Shown here in pieces: positions 1 through 6,996 of a stretch of 13,241 nucleotides of DNA. This DNA comes from Candidatus Omnitrophota bacterium. GTDB taxonomy: Bacteria > Omnitrophota > Gorgyraeia > B26-G9. Location: positions 1 through 13,241 of the forward strand of contig JAKLQT010000148.1 of NCBI GenBank assembly GCA_022013205.1. The letters are read 5' to 3'. The first letter of the stretch is position 1. The number at the start of each line of letters is the position of its first letter. The notes under the pieces were generated by a model. That model worked only from the letters and a program-made list of their open reading frames with translations, made no database searches and was not told the origin of the DNA. A program made the position numbers and the translations under genes.

Positions 1-129
1 AAAAGCTATTCTGATGATCTGGTAGCTCCGCTTATTAAAAGCGTAGAAAATACAGCTATAAGCTCATTCACGTCTTCATTTAGAGGAAAACTTAACAAAA
101 AATGGAAAGTTATTATTAATGATACATAA
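1..129 (+). CDS. 3' end of a gene upstream of the AbiEii toxin, probable AbiEi-like antitoxin/regulator (partial)
   Basis: Frame 1 is open from the window edge to a TAA at 127-129 and gives 42 residues rich in Ser, Lys and Asn. The stop lies 11 bases inside the next gene, whose ATG is at 119, so the two are probably translationally coupled. No motif in this short tail identifies it. The assignment rests on context: AbiEii toxins are normally encoded immediately downstream of, and overlapping, their AbiEi antitoxin, a winged-helix DNA-binding protein that represses the operon. The sequence beyond the window edge would settle it. Confidence 0.5.
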   Translation, partial: KSYSDDLVAPLIKSVENTAISSFTSSFRGKLNKKWKVIINDT

Positions 130-1318
130 AGATAAGAAACAATTTACAGATTTAATCAATGTCACTGTTCAGCGTACCGGATTCAGAGCGTATCTTCTGG
201 AAAAAGACTATTATCTGACGCTTATTCTTTCCCGGATTAATGAGCTGTCTGAAGACCTTATTTTTAAAGGCGGAACTTGCCTTAATAAGATTTATTATTC
301 TTATTATCGATTAAGTGAAGATTTAGATTTTAGTATGCGTTTGCCGGAATATACTACAACGCGAGGGAATAGGCGTAAAATTATACAGGCTGTTAAAGAT
401 AGCATAGACAAATTCGCGAAGCAATTTGACATGCGAATCGATGATACGGAAAATCCCGGGCGCAATGAGTCGAAGCAATATATCTATTACTTTGTATATA
501 AATCTGCGATTCAACCGACAGAACAGCTTATCAAATTTGAAATCGGCCTCAGGTTTAATCCGATTCTTGAAACTGAAACACGGGAAGTCAAACACAAATT
601 TTTACATCCTTTTACTAACGAATCATTATTTGATGGAGGCAAAGTCAATTGTCTATCTTTAGAAGAGATTGTCAGCGAAAAACTACGCGCCGCAGCCCTC
701 AGATTGACCATTGCCCCCAGAGATTTCTACGACCTCGATTTTATTATTCGGCAAGGCTTTAACCTGACAGATAAAAAGGTACTAAAGCTATTCGTTAAGA
801 AGATTGAAGAAGGCCTGCCTGCGCCGCAAGTCGTATCAGATCAATTTTCTGTTTATGTGCTTAAATGTAGGGATGAGTCTTTTTACATTGGGCAAACAAA
901 GGATTTGGAACAACGTTTAGAGCAGCATGAGAATAAAGAGGTATCGTGGACAGCTTCTCGATTGCCAATAGAGCTTATACATGAGGAAAATTTTGAGACA
1001 CGGGAACAAGCAGTTAAGCGAGAAAGTGATTTGAAGACAGGATTTGGCCGGAAATGGTTAAAGCGTAAATATAATGCTGGCCATCTTTCTGTTGTGTCTG
1101 CCGGTGCGAAAGACGCAGATGCGTCGCGGCAGGCAGGCAACGGCGATCCTGATCTGGCGAAGTACAAAATCAACCTCGGCCGCACAGAGAAAGAAATCAA
1201 AGACATGAAGTCGCGGATTGAGAACGAATTATTTGATGTTCTAACTGTCGGCGAACGGGAAAATTTTGATTTGGATACAGCCTTAAAAAGGATAAATAAA
1301 GTGATGAAGGAAGTTTAA
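119..1318 (+). CDS. abiEii: AbiEii-type nucleotidyltransferase toxin carrying an in-frame GIY-YIG nuclease domain
   Basis: The 399-residue product is a type IV toxin-antitoxin/abortive-infection toxin of the AbiEii/AbiGii nucleotidyltransferase family. Visible family motifs are KGGT at residues 50-53, SEDLDFS at 66-72 (metal-binding acidic pair), EEIVSEKLRAA at 182-192 and RDFYDLDF at 201-208. Family proteins then run straight into a helical C-terminus, recognisable here from residue 341 on (NGDPDLAKYKINLG and the following helices). Between the two parts, residues 232-340 are foreign. They contain a complete GIY-YIG domain with VYV at 245-247, YIG at 256-258, an Arg at 266 and a probable catalytic Glu at 302. 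Removing codons 812-1138 restores a normal family protein in frame. The ATG overlaps the upstream gene by 11 bases, and a GGAAAG stretch lies just upstream as a weak ribosome site. Whether the fused toxin is still active is unknown. The insertion falls after the nucleotidyltransferase core, so the catalytic residues are intact. Confidence 0.82.
   Translation: MIHKDKKQFTDLINVTVQRTGFRAYLLEKDYYLTLILSRINELSEDLIFKGGTCLNKIYYSYYRLSEDLDFSMRLPEYTTTRGNRRKIIQAVKDSIDKFAKQFDMRIDDTENPGRNESKQYIYYFVYKSAIQPTEQLIKFEIGLRFNPILETETREVKHKFLHPFTNESLFDGGKVNCLSLEEIVSEKLRAAALRLTIAPRDFYDLDFIIRQGFNLTDKKVLKLFVKKIEEGLPAPQVVSDQFSVYVLKCRDESFYIGQTKDLEQRLEQHENKEVSWTASRLPIELIHEENFETREQAVKRESDLKTGFGRKWLKRKYNAGHLSVVSAGAKDADASRQAGNGDPDLAKYKINLGRTEKEIKDMKSRIENELFDVLTVGERENFDLDTALKRINKVMKEV
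813..1138 (+). mobile_element. Insert encoding a GIY-YIG nuclease, bounded by GC-rich terminal inverted repeats
   Basis: The left edge 813-827 reads GCCTGCCTGCGCCGC and the right edge 1126-1138 reads GCGGCAGGCAGGC. Their outermost ten bases are perfect inverted repeats, and the match continues with a short gap. Between them lies a single GIY-YIG domain of the small UvrC-like/YhbQ-like type, ending with the usual GxGRKWLK stretch (residues 308-315), followed by a palindromic linker. The insert sits inside the AbiEii reading frame and has no stop codons. Both edges are far richer in G+C than the host gene. A clear target duplication is not visible. Whether this unit is autonomous, a homing-type element or a passenger of a larger transposon cannot be told from one copy. 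Confidence 0.7.
1096..1134 (+). repeat. Nested palindrome at the right end of the GIY-YIG insert
   Basis: An outer stem is formed by 1096-1103 and 1127-1134 (core CTGCCG with CGGCAG). An inner perfect palindrome, GACGCA-ga-TGCGTC, occupies 1112-1125. Both lie between the nuclease domain and the host gene's tail and overlap the right inverted repeat. In RNA this would fold as a stacked hairpin with no U-run, so it is more likely a recognition or end structure of the element than a terminator. Confidence 0.7.
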
Positions 1319-1338
1319 ATGAGAATAATTATTGTTGT

Positions 1339-1932
1339 ATGATGCTTATCCGCATAACTCAAAAACTACAAAAAGAATTGGGGATTAAAGCTGCTGGTTT
1401 GGTATCGGATAAAATCTCAGCAGGAGTTTTTCAGGAGTGGTACGCCCATGTTTTTATTCTTGCCCGGAAAAAGCAAGTGATATTTGTTGAGGCGCAGACA
1501 TTGTTTTCGTTTTGTGTTGAAGATGTTAATCGAAAAGATATTCGGGCGCGATTGCCAGAACTGTTTGAAAAGGGCTTGGGGAAGGCTCTTTTTGTTGAGG
1601 GAGTAAACAGTCAGATTATGTCAAAGGTGATGGATGTTTCTCGCGGTGAATTAAAGTTTGCAAAAACTGAGAGCCGAAGGACGATAGGGGCGATGAATGA
1701 ACTTGTTAAGCAACATAAACTTTGTTTTTCGTATCAGGATAAATCCGTTGAAACACAAGATAGAATGCATCGTTATATGCCGATGCGTGGATTTCCAGAT
1801 GGATCCAGAGATTATCAATTCCCCATAGAAGTTTTTGCAAAATTGGTCAAAGAGCAGTTCAACTTAGATTTTACTCCGCACAAACAGGACTTTTTTGAGA
1901 AAATTCTTTCTGAGCGGCTATTGGAAGTTTAG
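1339..1932 (+). CDS. DUF6933-like protein of unknown function
   Basis: The product has 197 residues and is probably cytosolic: no signal peptide or membrane segment is visible. The N-terminus (MLIRITQKLQKELGIK), the WYAHVFILARKKQVIFVEAQT strand pair near residues 35-54, the LFSF segment and the late TxxRRTIGAMNEL helix match the pattern I associate with the DUF6933 family, for which no activity is known. It starts 20 bases after the toxin gene stop on the same strand and could be co-transcribed. Two adjacent ATGs (1339 and 1342) are possible; family alignment favours the second. The ribosome site is weak. The last 62 bases overlap the end of a converging minus-strand pseudogene. Confidence 0.6.
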   Translation: MMLIRITQKLQKELGIKAAGLVSDKISAGVFQEWYAHVFILARKKQVIFVEAQTLFSFCVEDVNRKDIRARLPELFEKGLGKALFVEGVNSQIMSKVMDVSRGELKFAKTESRRTIGAMNELVKQHKLCFSYQDKSVETQDRMHRYMPMRGFPDGSRDYQFPIEVFAKLVKEQFNLDFTPHKQDFFEKILSERLLEV

Positions 1933-2268
1933 AGGGTGAGTCTTTATCCCGTAATTGCCTTTCCGTAATCATTTCTTTCTTTCCATATTCCAAGATATAT
2001 TTTTGCTGGTCATCCGGTAGCTTCAAGAGGTTTAATAGTTGGCATTCCCGTACTCTTGATATTCCGAGTTTTCGAGCCAATTGGTTTTGATTCAAGCTTT
2101 CTTCCTACATGATCCGCTTAAATTCCAGCGCTTTTTTAATCGGGTTTTTATATGCCTGGACATATTGATAATGCCGCATTTCTTTTTGTGAAACAACTTT
2201 ATTTTTCGGTATAAAGTCGGGTTTCAGGCCTCGAAACAGGGTTTTGCGTTTTTGGTACCATCTGTAAT
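1871..2268 (-). pseudogene. ParB/KorB-type helix-turn-helix protein gene, broken by an in-frame TAG
   Basis: Read on the minus strand, an HTH of the type seen in ParB-like and recombinase-associated proteins is clear (LNQNQLARKLGISR, then LLNLLKLPDDQQKYIL). The matching upstream part (PYHYRWYQKRKTLFRGLKPD and KNPIKKALEFKRIM) continues in the same frame but is separated by a TAG at 2105-2107. The intact paralogue at 9502-9990 has FKKIMEVEELNQSQLAKKLG at this place, so the stop replaces a residue in a conserved helix. A short product could still begin at the internal ATG (2093-2095), but it would lack the first half and has no evident ribosome site. The upstream limit is uncertain. The gene converges on the DUF6933 gene. 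Confidence 0.7.
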
Positions 2269-2322
2269 GATATGGCAATAAATCAGTTACAACGCGGGAG
2301 TTTGTTCGCTGTGAGTCACGTT

Positions 2323-2333
2323 CGGGGAGCCAA
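2323..2333 (+). repeat. Short motif CGGGGAGCCAA, copy 1, upstream of a terminator
   Basis: The 11-base string CGGGGAGCCAA recurs exactly at 6753-6763. Each copy stands 8-12 bases upstream of a strong intrinsic terminator, and each has a GTTCG about 20 bases upstream of it. The arrangement suggests the 3' end of a decayed transcript or a conserved mobile tail. Two copies are too few for a firm call. Confidence 0.4.
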
Positions 2334-2345
2334 TTTTTCGGATAT

Positions 2346-2382
2346 AGCCCTGACTATTTATAGTAGTCAGGGCTTTTTATTT
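2346..2382 (+). terminator. Rho-independent terminator
   Basis: AGCCCTGACTA (2346-2356) pairs perfectly with TAGTCAGGGCT (2364-2374) around a 7-base loop and is followed by TTTTATTT. It points rightward, yet no intact plus-strand gene ends just before it. Its transcript may be a lost gene, or it may stop read-through from 1339-1932. On the minus strand the A-rich flank gives weaker termination. Confidence 0.8.
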
Positions 2383-2519
2383 ATGCTTACTTACTGTAAT
2401 ATAATGAGTTATAATATCCATTTGGGAGGAGATATAAAAAGTTCGGATATTGAGGGCAATTGAGGGGGGTCAATGAAAATTCGAGTTTTTGGGACAAATA
2501 TGGCTTTATCGAGGTTATT

Positions 2520-2702
2520 ATGAATAAATATTTTTGTTTAACAATGAAAGAACGAATTGATAAGATTGGTAAATTGCTTGCCAAAGGCGTTTATCTTCAT
2601 TTGAAAAGTGAGAGGGAAAAGAAAGTCGGGGATGAAAAAAATAAAAGCCCAAGGCACAGCAATGATCAAAATCGTATCTCTTTGCTTTGGTTAATATTTT
2701 GA
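2520..2702 (+). CDS. Small unrecognised protein, possibly a mobile-element accessory ORF
   Basis: The ATG at 2520 follows a GAGG at a spacing of five bases and gives 60 residues. The first 33 (MKERIDKIGKLLAKGVYLHL and neighbours) form a basic amphipathic helix pattern. Short proteins of this pattern often precede serine recombinases in uncultured bacteria, but no recombinase follows here. The C-terminal 20 residues look like read-through of non-coding sequence. A strong GGGAGGAG at 2424-2431 with no start codon behind it, and a GGGGGGTCAATG string at 2464-2475, suggest that the original 5' end was disrupted. An ATG-start alternative begins at 2460. Confidence 0.35.
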   Translation: MNKYFCLTMKERIDKIGKLLAKGVYLHLKSEREKKVGDEKNKSPRHSNDQNRISLLWLIF

Positions 2703-2758
2703 TTAATATTTTGACGTGAAATAGGTTGAATGTTTTTGATGTTGGTGGTAAAATTTTT

Positions 2759-2788
2759 TTGTAACTTGTTTAAAAAACACAATATATT
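2759..2788 (+). promoter_or_regulatory. Possible sigma-70 promoter of the AlbA_2 gene
   Basis: TTGTAA (2759-2764) and TATATT (2783-2788) are separated by 18 bases, about 30 bases before the ATG at 2818. The region is very A+T-rich, so chance matches are likely. Confidence 0.35.
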
Positions 2789-2817
2789 TATATCAACACA
2801 AAGAGAAGAATACAAGC

Positions 2818-4226
2818 ATGACAGCAGAACAATTTTAATTATTATTAAAAGAAGGCGAAGGTCTTGGCATTGAATTCAAAGAGCGTTTTTCGTCAAGAAT
2901 AGCTAAAGATATTATTGCTTTTGCCAACACAAAAGGCGGCTCTCTCCTGCTCGGAGTAGATGACAACGGCAAAGTTACCGGAGAAAAATTAACCAACAGG
3001 CTAAAAGCAGAAATAAGCGATATTGCCAGGAACTGCGAGCCAGCTATTTCAATCAAGAAAATATCCCAGATAGGCAAAGTAGCTGTAATTGAAATAGAAG
3101 AAGGAAGCGAAAAACCGTATAGTTGCAGTGAGGGATATTTTCGCAGATTAGATGCGGTTACTCAAAAGATGAACCAGAGAGAAGTTCGTTTAATTTTTCG
3201 TGAGGCACAGAGTATATCTTTTGAGAGCCTTATCTGCAAGAACATTAGGCTTAGTGAAATATCGTTGAGCAAAATCAAATCTTTTCTGAAAGAATCAGGA
3301 ACATCTTTCAAAGTCAGCAAGGCCAATTTAGAATCTTTTCTCAGAAGCCTGGGGCTTTATGAACAGAAGAAAATAAATAATGCCGGAGCATTAATGTTTG
3401 CTTCTAAGATTGAGCGGTTTATTCGTTATTCTGAAATAATTCTTGCAGCATTTAAAGGAAATGAGAAGAGATTTATCTATGATCGAAAGGATGTAAGAGA
3501 TGATCTTTTGACACAATTGAATGAGGCAGTTGCATTTATAAAAAAGCATTTGAATGTGCGCAGCGAGATAAGAGGGATAAACAGGCATGATATCTATGAG
3601 ATTCCAGTGGATGCTTTAAGAGAAGCTATACTAAATGCAATCTCCATAGGGATTATAGCATGAGAGGAACAAGTATTTATGTAGAGATATATGATGATAG
3701 AGTAGTAATTGTCAATCCTGGCGGGCTGCCGCAAGGCATTACCAAAGCTAATTTCGGCAAAGAGTCTATACGAAGAAATTTAACTATCGCGGATTTATTT
3801 CATCGCATGGGCAAAGTTGAACGCATAGGATCAGGTATTCAGAAAATGAGAGACCTGATGAAAGAAGCAGGCTTAAAAGAGCCAGTCTTTGAAAGTGAAG
3901 TTTTCTTTCGGGCTATCTTTTATCGGGATCCCCAATATTCGCTTAAAGGCGCAGGTTCACTGAAAAGTTCACCAAAAAGGTCACTGAAAAGTTCACCAAA
4001 AAGGTCACTGAAAAGTTCACCAAAAAGGTCACTGAAAAGTTCACCAAAAACTGAAGATAAAATTATTCAGTTTATTGGTGAGGATAAGCATGTAACGACT
4101 AAAAATATAGCAATTAATCTTGGCATAAGCAAGAGGGCTGTCTTGAAGCAGATCGATAAGCTGAAAAAGGAGGGACGACTTAAAAGAATTGGTCCTGCCA
4201 AAGGCGGGCATTGGGAAATTCTTTAA
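2818..4226 (+). pseudogene. AlbA_2 (Schlafen-like) ATP-binding transcriptional regulator/helicase-related protein, two lesions
   Basis: The three pieces assemble into one AlbA_2 family protein of about 470 residues. Piece one starts at ATG 2818 with MTAEQF, then hits TAA at 2836-2838 where relatives have Leu. It continues with EGLGIEFKERFS, AFANTKGGSLLLGVDD and the YFRRLDAVTQKM block. Piece two ends in DALREAILNAIS, where the expected HRDYS follows only after adding one base near 3642-3645. That single-base loss gives the TGA at 3661-3663. Piece three resumes with RGTSIYVEIYDDRVVIVNPGGLP, IGSGIQKM, a repetitive linker and a C-terminal winged helix (KNIAINLGISKRAVLKQIDKLKKEG). Such proteins are thought to act as DNA-binding regulators, often near defence genes. 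It lies 9 bases upstream of the TOTE gene. Fragments 3169-3663 and 3660-4226 overlap ATGA-style, so a split product is conceivable but lacks the usual domain integrity. Confidence 0.8.
3957..4049 (+). repeat. 24-bp tandem repeat, four units, in the AlbA_2 linker
   Basis: The unit encodes SLKSSPKR. Four head-to-tail units are identical at the DNA level except that the last lacks its final codon. It joins the AlbA_2 core to the C-terminal winged helix. Relatives often carry similar Lys/Ser-rich linkers. Identical units imply recent slippage or conversion, and unit number can change without altering frame. Confidence 0.9.
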
Positions 4227-4235
4227 ACTTAAATT

Positions 4236-6647
4236 ATGAATTCTACTCGTGACGATATTAAAAAGAATATTATAAATGAAATAAACTCTATTGATACACA
4301 GATCGCGTCTTTATTGAATAAAAAGCACGAACTTCTTAAAAAGTTATCAGCCCTGCCTTCTCCTACTCAAACTATTGTGAAAGATTCCTCGTTTTCTCAA
4401 CAGCTATCCAATAATGAAAAAATACAATTATTTCGCAGTCTGTTTAAAGGCCGAGAAGATGCCTATGCCCGCTTATGGATTAGCAAAAAAACTGGCAAAT
4501 CAGGATATAGTCCAGTTTGTAAAAATGAATGGGCTGCCGGGATATGCAAAAAACCAATAATAAAATGCGCTGAATGTTCTAATAGAAAACTTGTTGGCTT
4601 AAGCGATGAAATAATTCGTGACCATCTTATTGGTAAATGCGTAACTGGTATTTATCCAATGCTAAAAGATGAAACCTGTTGTTTTTTAGCTGTTGATTTT
4701 GATGGTTCTGAAGGTAACCTTGTATGGGAAGAAGATGTTAAAGCTTTTCGTAAAACTTGCCTTGAAGAAAATATTCCTGTAGCTATTGAACGTTCTCGTT
4801 CAGGAAATGGTGCCCATGCCTGGATATTTTTCCAAGAAGAAATATCTGCTTCTGTAGCTCGAAAAATGGGCAGTTTTTTAATTACTAAAACAATGAGCCA
4901 AAGATATCAGCTTGATATGAAAAGTTATGATCGATTATTTCCCAATCAGGACACATTACCTAAAGGCGGCTTTGGGAACTTAATTGCATTACCTTTTCAA
5001 AAAGAAGCGGTAGGTAAAAGTAACAGCGTTTTTATAGATGAGGAGTTTAATCCTTACAAAGATCAATGGGGCTTCTTGTTGTCAGTAGAAAGGATGTCAG
5101 TTGAGGAGATTGACAGAATTGCTAAAGAGGCATCAAGAAATGGTCAAATTACCGGGGTAAGGATGAGTCCTACCTATGAGGATGATCCGCCATGGATGAG
5201 ATTGCCATCAGGGCGGAGAAAATATAAGGCTGTTATATCTGATTTGCCAGAGTGTATAGAAATAGTACTAGCAAACAAAATATACATAAAAACAGAGAAT
5301 GTTTCATCAATATTATTAAATCAGTTTAAACAGTTGGCTGCCTTTCAAAATCCGGAATTTTATCGCCGTCAAAGTATGCGGCTTTCAACCTTTTCTACCC
5401 CACGGATTATTTGCTGCGCTGAATTTTTAGATGGCTATCTTTGTCTACCGAGAGGATGTTTAGAAGATATATGCTTGGTATTAAATGAATATAGTGTTAA
5501 TTTTAATGTGAAAGATGAGCGCTGTGCAGGCAAAAGAACTAAGTTTAAGTTTTCAGGTAAGTTAACCAAAGAACAACAACTTTCACTTAGAAAAATATGT
5601 AAGCACGATACAGGAGTATTTTCGGCCCCACCGGGAACAGGAAAAACAGTGCTGGCCATTAATGCTATTGCTAAGCGTAAAACGAATACTTTAATCTTAG
5701 TCCATCGCAAGCCGCTGCTTGAGCAGTGGAAACTACAATTATCTGCTTTTTTAGGAATTGATCCTAAGAGTATAGGACATATTGGCGGAGGGAAAAATAA
5801 ATCTAATGGAATGCTAGATATCGCAATGGTTCAAAGCATGGAGCGTAAAGGTATCATTGATGACAGGATAGCTGATTATGGCTTTGTTATTGTCGATGAA
5901 TGCCATCATATAAGTGCGGTATCTTTTGAACGAGTTTTAGCACAGGCGAAAGCTAAATATATTTTGGGTCTTACCGCTACTCCTTATCGCCGGGATGGAC
6001 ATCAACCTATTATCCATATGCAATGTGGATCTATTGTGCATCAGATAAATCCAAAAGAAGCAATAAGTCATTCCCTTCAGCCAACGGTTATTCCTCAAAT
6101 TACTACTTTTTCTTATGATTGGTCAGAAGAATCAAATATTTACGATTTATGGCCTACGCTGATAAGTGATGAAAAAAGGAATGAATTAATTGTGGATGAT
6201 GTCGGAGAAGCATTAGCTGAAGGCAGGTTCCCCATAATACTTACGGAGAGAAGGGAGCATCTTGAGAAACTAGAGCTGATGCTGAAAAATGTTGTTAAGC
6301 ATCTAGTAGTTTTATATGGAGGGATGGGGATAAAAAGACGTCGGGAAGTAATGGAATATTTACGGGCTAATGCTGATAATGGCAATATTGTTATTCTGGC
6401 TACAGGTGCATACATTGGTGAAGGATTTGATGAGGTACGTTTAGATACACTTTTTATTGCCATGCCGATATCTTTCAAGGGTAAAGTGGTGCAATATGCA
6501 GGCAGATTGCATCGCAAACATCATAATAAAAAATCTATTCGCATTTATGATTATGTGGATGAAGGTTGTTCAGTGCTTGCACGGATGTATGAAAGGCGAT
6601 TGAAAACGTATAAGGCGTTGGGCTATGCTATTGACAGTATGGCTTAA
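4236..6647 (+). CDS. TOTE conflict-system type archaeo-eukaryotic primase fused to an SF2 helicase
   Basis: This 803-residue protein joins three parts. Residues 10-40 form a coiled coil. Residues 57-270 match the AEP primase domain of TOTE conflict systems: Cys 95, 104, 111 and 114 form a likely zinc site, AVDFDG at 152-157 carries the two catalytic Asp, and SRSGNGAHAW at 187-196 carries the conserved His. Residues 445-803 form a superfamily 2 DNA/RNA helicase with Walker A APPGTGKT at 464-471, DECHH at 554-558, TATPYRRDG at 580-588, GEGFD at 728-732 and QYAGRLHR at 753-760. All catalytic motifs are present. Relatives are proposed anti-invader effectors that prime and unwind nucleic acid, and many carry or neighbour a nuclease; none follows here. 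The ATG lacks a clear ribosome site and starts 9 bases after the broken AlbA_2 gene. A strong terminator follows at 6772. Confidence 0.85.
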   Translation: MNSTRDDIKKNIINEINSIDTQIASLLNKKHELLKKLSALPSPTQTIVKDSSFSQQLSNNEKIQLFRSLFKGREDAYARLWISKKTGKSGYSPVCKNEWAAGICKKPIIKCAECSNRKLVGLSDEIIRDHLIGKCVTGIYPMLKDETCCFLAVDFDGSEGNLVWEEDVKAFRKTCLEENIPVAIERSRSGNGAHAWIFFQEEISASVARKMGSFLITKTMSQRYQLDMKSYDRLFPNQDTLPKGGFGNLIALPFQKEAVGKSNSVFIDEEFNPYKDQWGFLLSVERMSVEEIDRIAKEASRNGQITGVRMSPTYEDDPPWMRLPSGRRKYKAVISDLPECIEIVLANKIYIKTENVSSILLNQFKQLAAFQNPEFYRRQSMRLSTFSTPRIICCAEFLDGYLCLPRGCLEDICLVLNEYSVNFNVKDERCAGKRTKFKFSGKLTKEQQLSLRKICKHDTGVFSAPPGTGKTVLAINAIAKRKTNTLILVHRKPLLEQWKLQLSAFLGIDPKSIGHIGGGKNKSNGMLDIAMVQSMERKGIIDDRIADYGFVIVDECHHISAVSFERVLAQAKAKYILGLTATPYRRDGHQPIIHMQCGSIVHQINPKEAISHSLQPTVIPQITTFSYDWSEESNIYDLWPTLISDEKRNELIVDDVGEALAEGRFPIILTERREHLEKLELMLKNVVKHLVVLYGGMGIKRRREVMEYLRANADNGNIVILATGAYIGEGFDEVRLDTLFIAMPISFKGKVVQYAGRLHRKHHNKKSIRIYDYVDEGCSVLARMYERRLKTYKALGYAIDSMA

Positions 6648-6752
6648 TTGCATATTACTCAGATGGAAAGACCACCTTAACCCGATCTTCTTTCCTTGAA
6701 AGCGTAAGCCCAGCATAAAAATATACAGAAAAGTTCGGCTTTTGGGGGTGCA

Positions 6753-6763
6753 CGGGGAGCCAA
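6753..6763 (+). repeat. Short motif CGGGGAGCCAA, copy 2
   Basis: An exact copy of the string at 2323-2333, again just upstream of a strong terminator. In one frame it ends a peptide reading VRLLGVHGEPK before TAA, but no start or gene upstream in that frame is visible. Confidence 0.4.
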
Positions 6764-6771
6764 AATAATGT

Positions 6772-6811
6772 CGGCTGTAAGTACTTCTTTGATGTGCTTG
6801 CAGCCGTTTTT
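6772..6811 (+). terminator. Rho-independent terminator downstream of the TOTE gene
   Basis: CGGCTGTAAGTAC (6772-6784) pairs along its full 13 bases with GTGCTTGCAGCCG (6794-6806), including two G-U pairs, around a 9-base loop. A run of five T follows. It lies 124 bases after the TOTE stop and would end that transcript. Confidence 0.85.
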
Positions 6812-6957
6812 GTTGCCTTGATTTGGGGCTTCGATTAGATTGGTAAGACGGAGATAATAAAATTGTATCTATTTGAGGAAAAATATGGTCAAGAGCTATG
6901 AAAGATAAGATATTGCAAATAAACCGATTCAAAAGAGGCGCGTAATTTTTTGTCAAG

Positions 6958-6986
6958 TTGATGTGTTATGTACTTTGTGGTAATAT
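6958..6986 (+). promoter_or_regulatory. Probable sigma-70 promoter for the 6997 ORF and SEC-C genes
   Basis: TTGATG (6958-6963) and TAATAT (6981-6986) are exactly 17 bases apart and sit just after the TOTE terminator. The ATG of the remnant ORF is at 6997, so the transcript would have almost no leader. It could also drive 7302-8541. Confidence 0.45.
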
Positions 6987-6996
6987 TAATGTTGTT

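Larger units (their letters stand above)
6648..6996. other. Gene-free stretch between the TOTE gene and a remnant ORF
   Basis: No convincing gene is visible on either strand. The stretch holds the second CGGGGAGCCAA motif, an intrinsic terminator and a probable promoter near its right end. The long minus-strand open frame across 6570-6956 runs over the terminator and into the TOTE gene and has no domain pattern. Confidence 0.6.

Noticed and set aside
883..1206. Minus-strand open frame opposite the GIY-YIG insert
   Set aside because: It spans the insert border into host sequence, and the sense strand has clear domain motifs.
2250..2333. Possible tRNA-like 3' end finishing in GGGGAGCCA, with GTTCG upstream
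   Set aside because: The distance from GTTC to CCA is about 29 bases instead of 24, there is no pairing 5' acceptor strand, and no D or anticodon arm could be drawn.
2272..2463. Plus-strand open frame of 63 residues
   Set aside because: It runs straight through the terminator at 2346-2382, has no ribosome site and no recognisable pattern.
2464..2475. GGGGGGTCAATG as a fourth REP-like copy
   Set aside because: Only nine bases match the reverse complement of copy 1 and the following AGTCT part is absent.
3957..4049. Four identical repeats that might suggest a CRISPR array
   Set aside because: Units are directly adjacent with no spacers, are in frame and encode a low-complexity protein linker.
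6570..6956. Minus-strand open frame of 128 residues
   Set aside because: It overlaps the end of the TOTE gene and the terminator hairpin, and its composition is that of a shadow frame.
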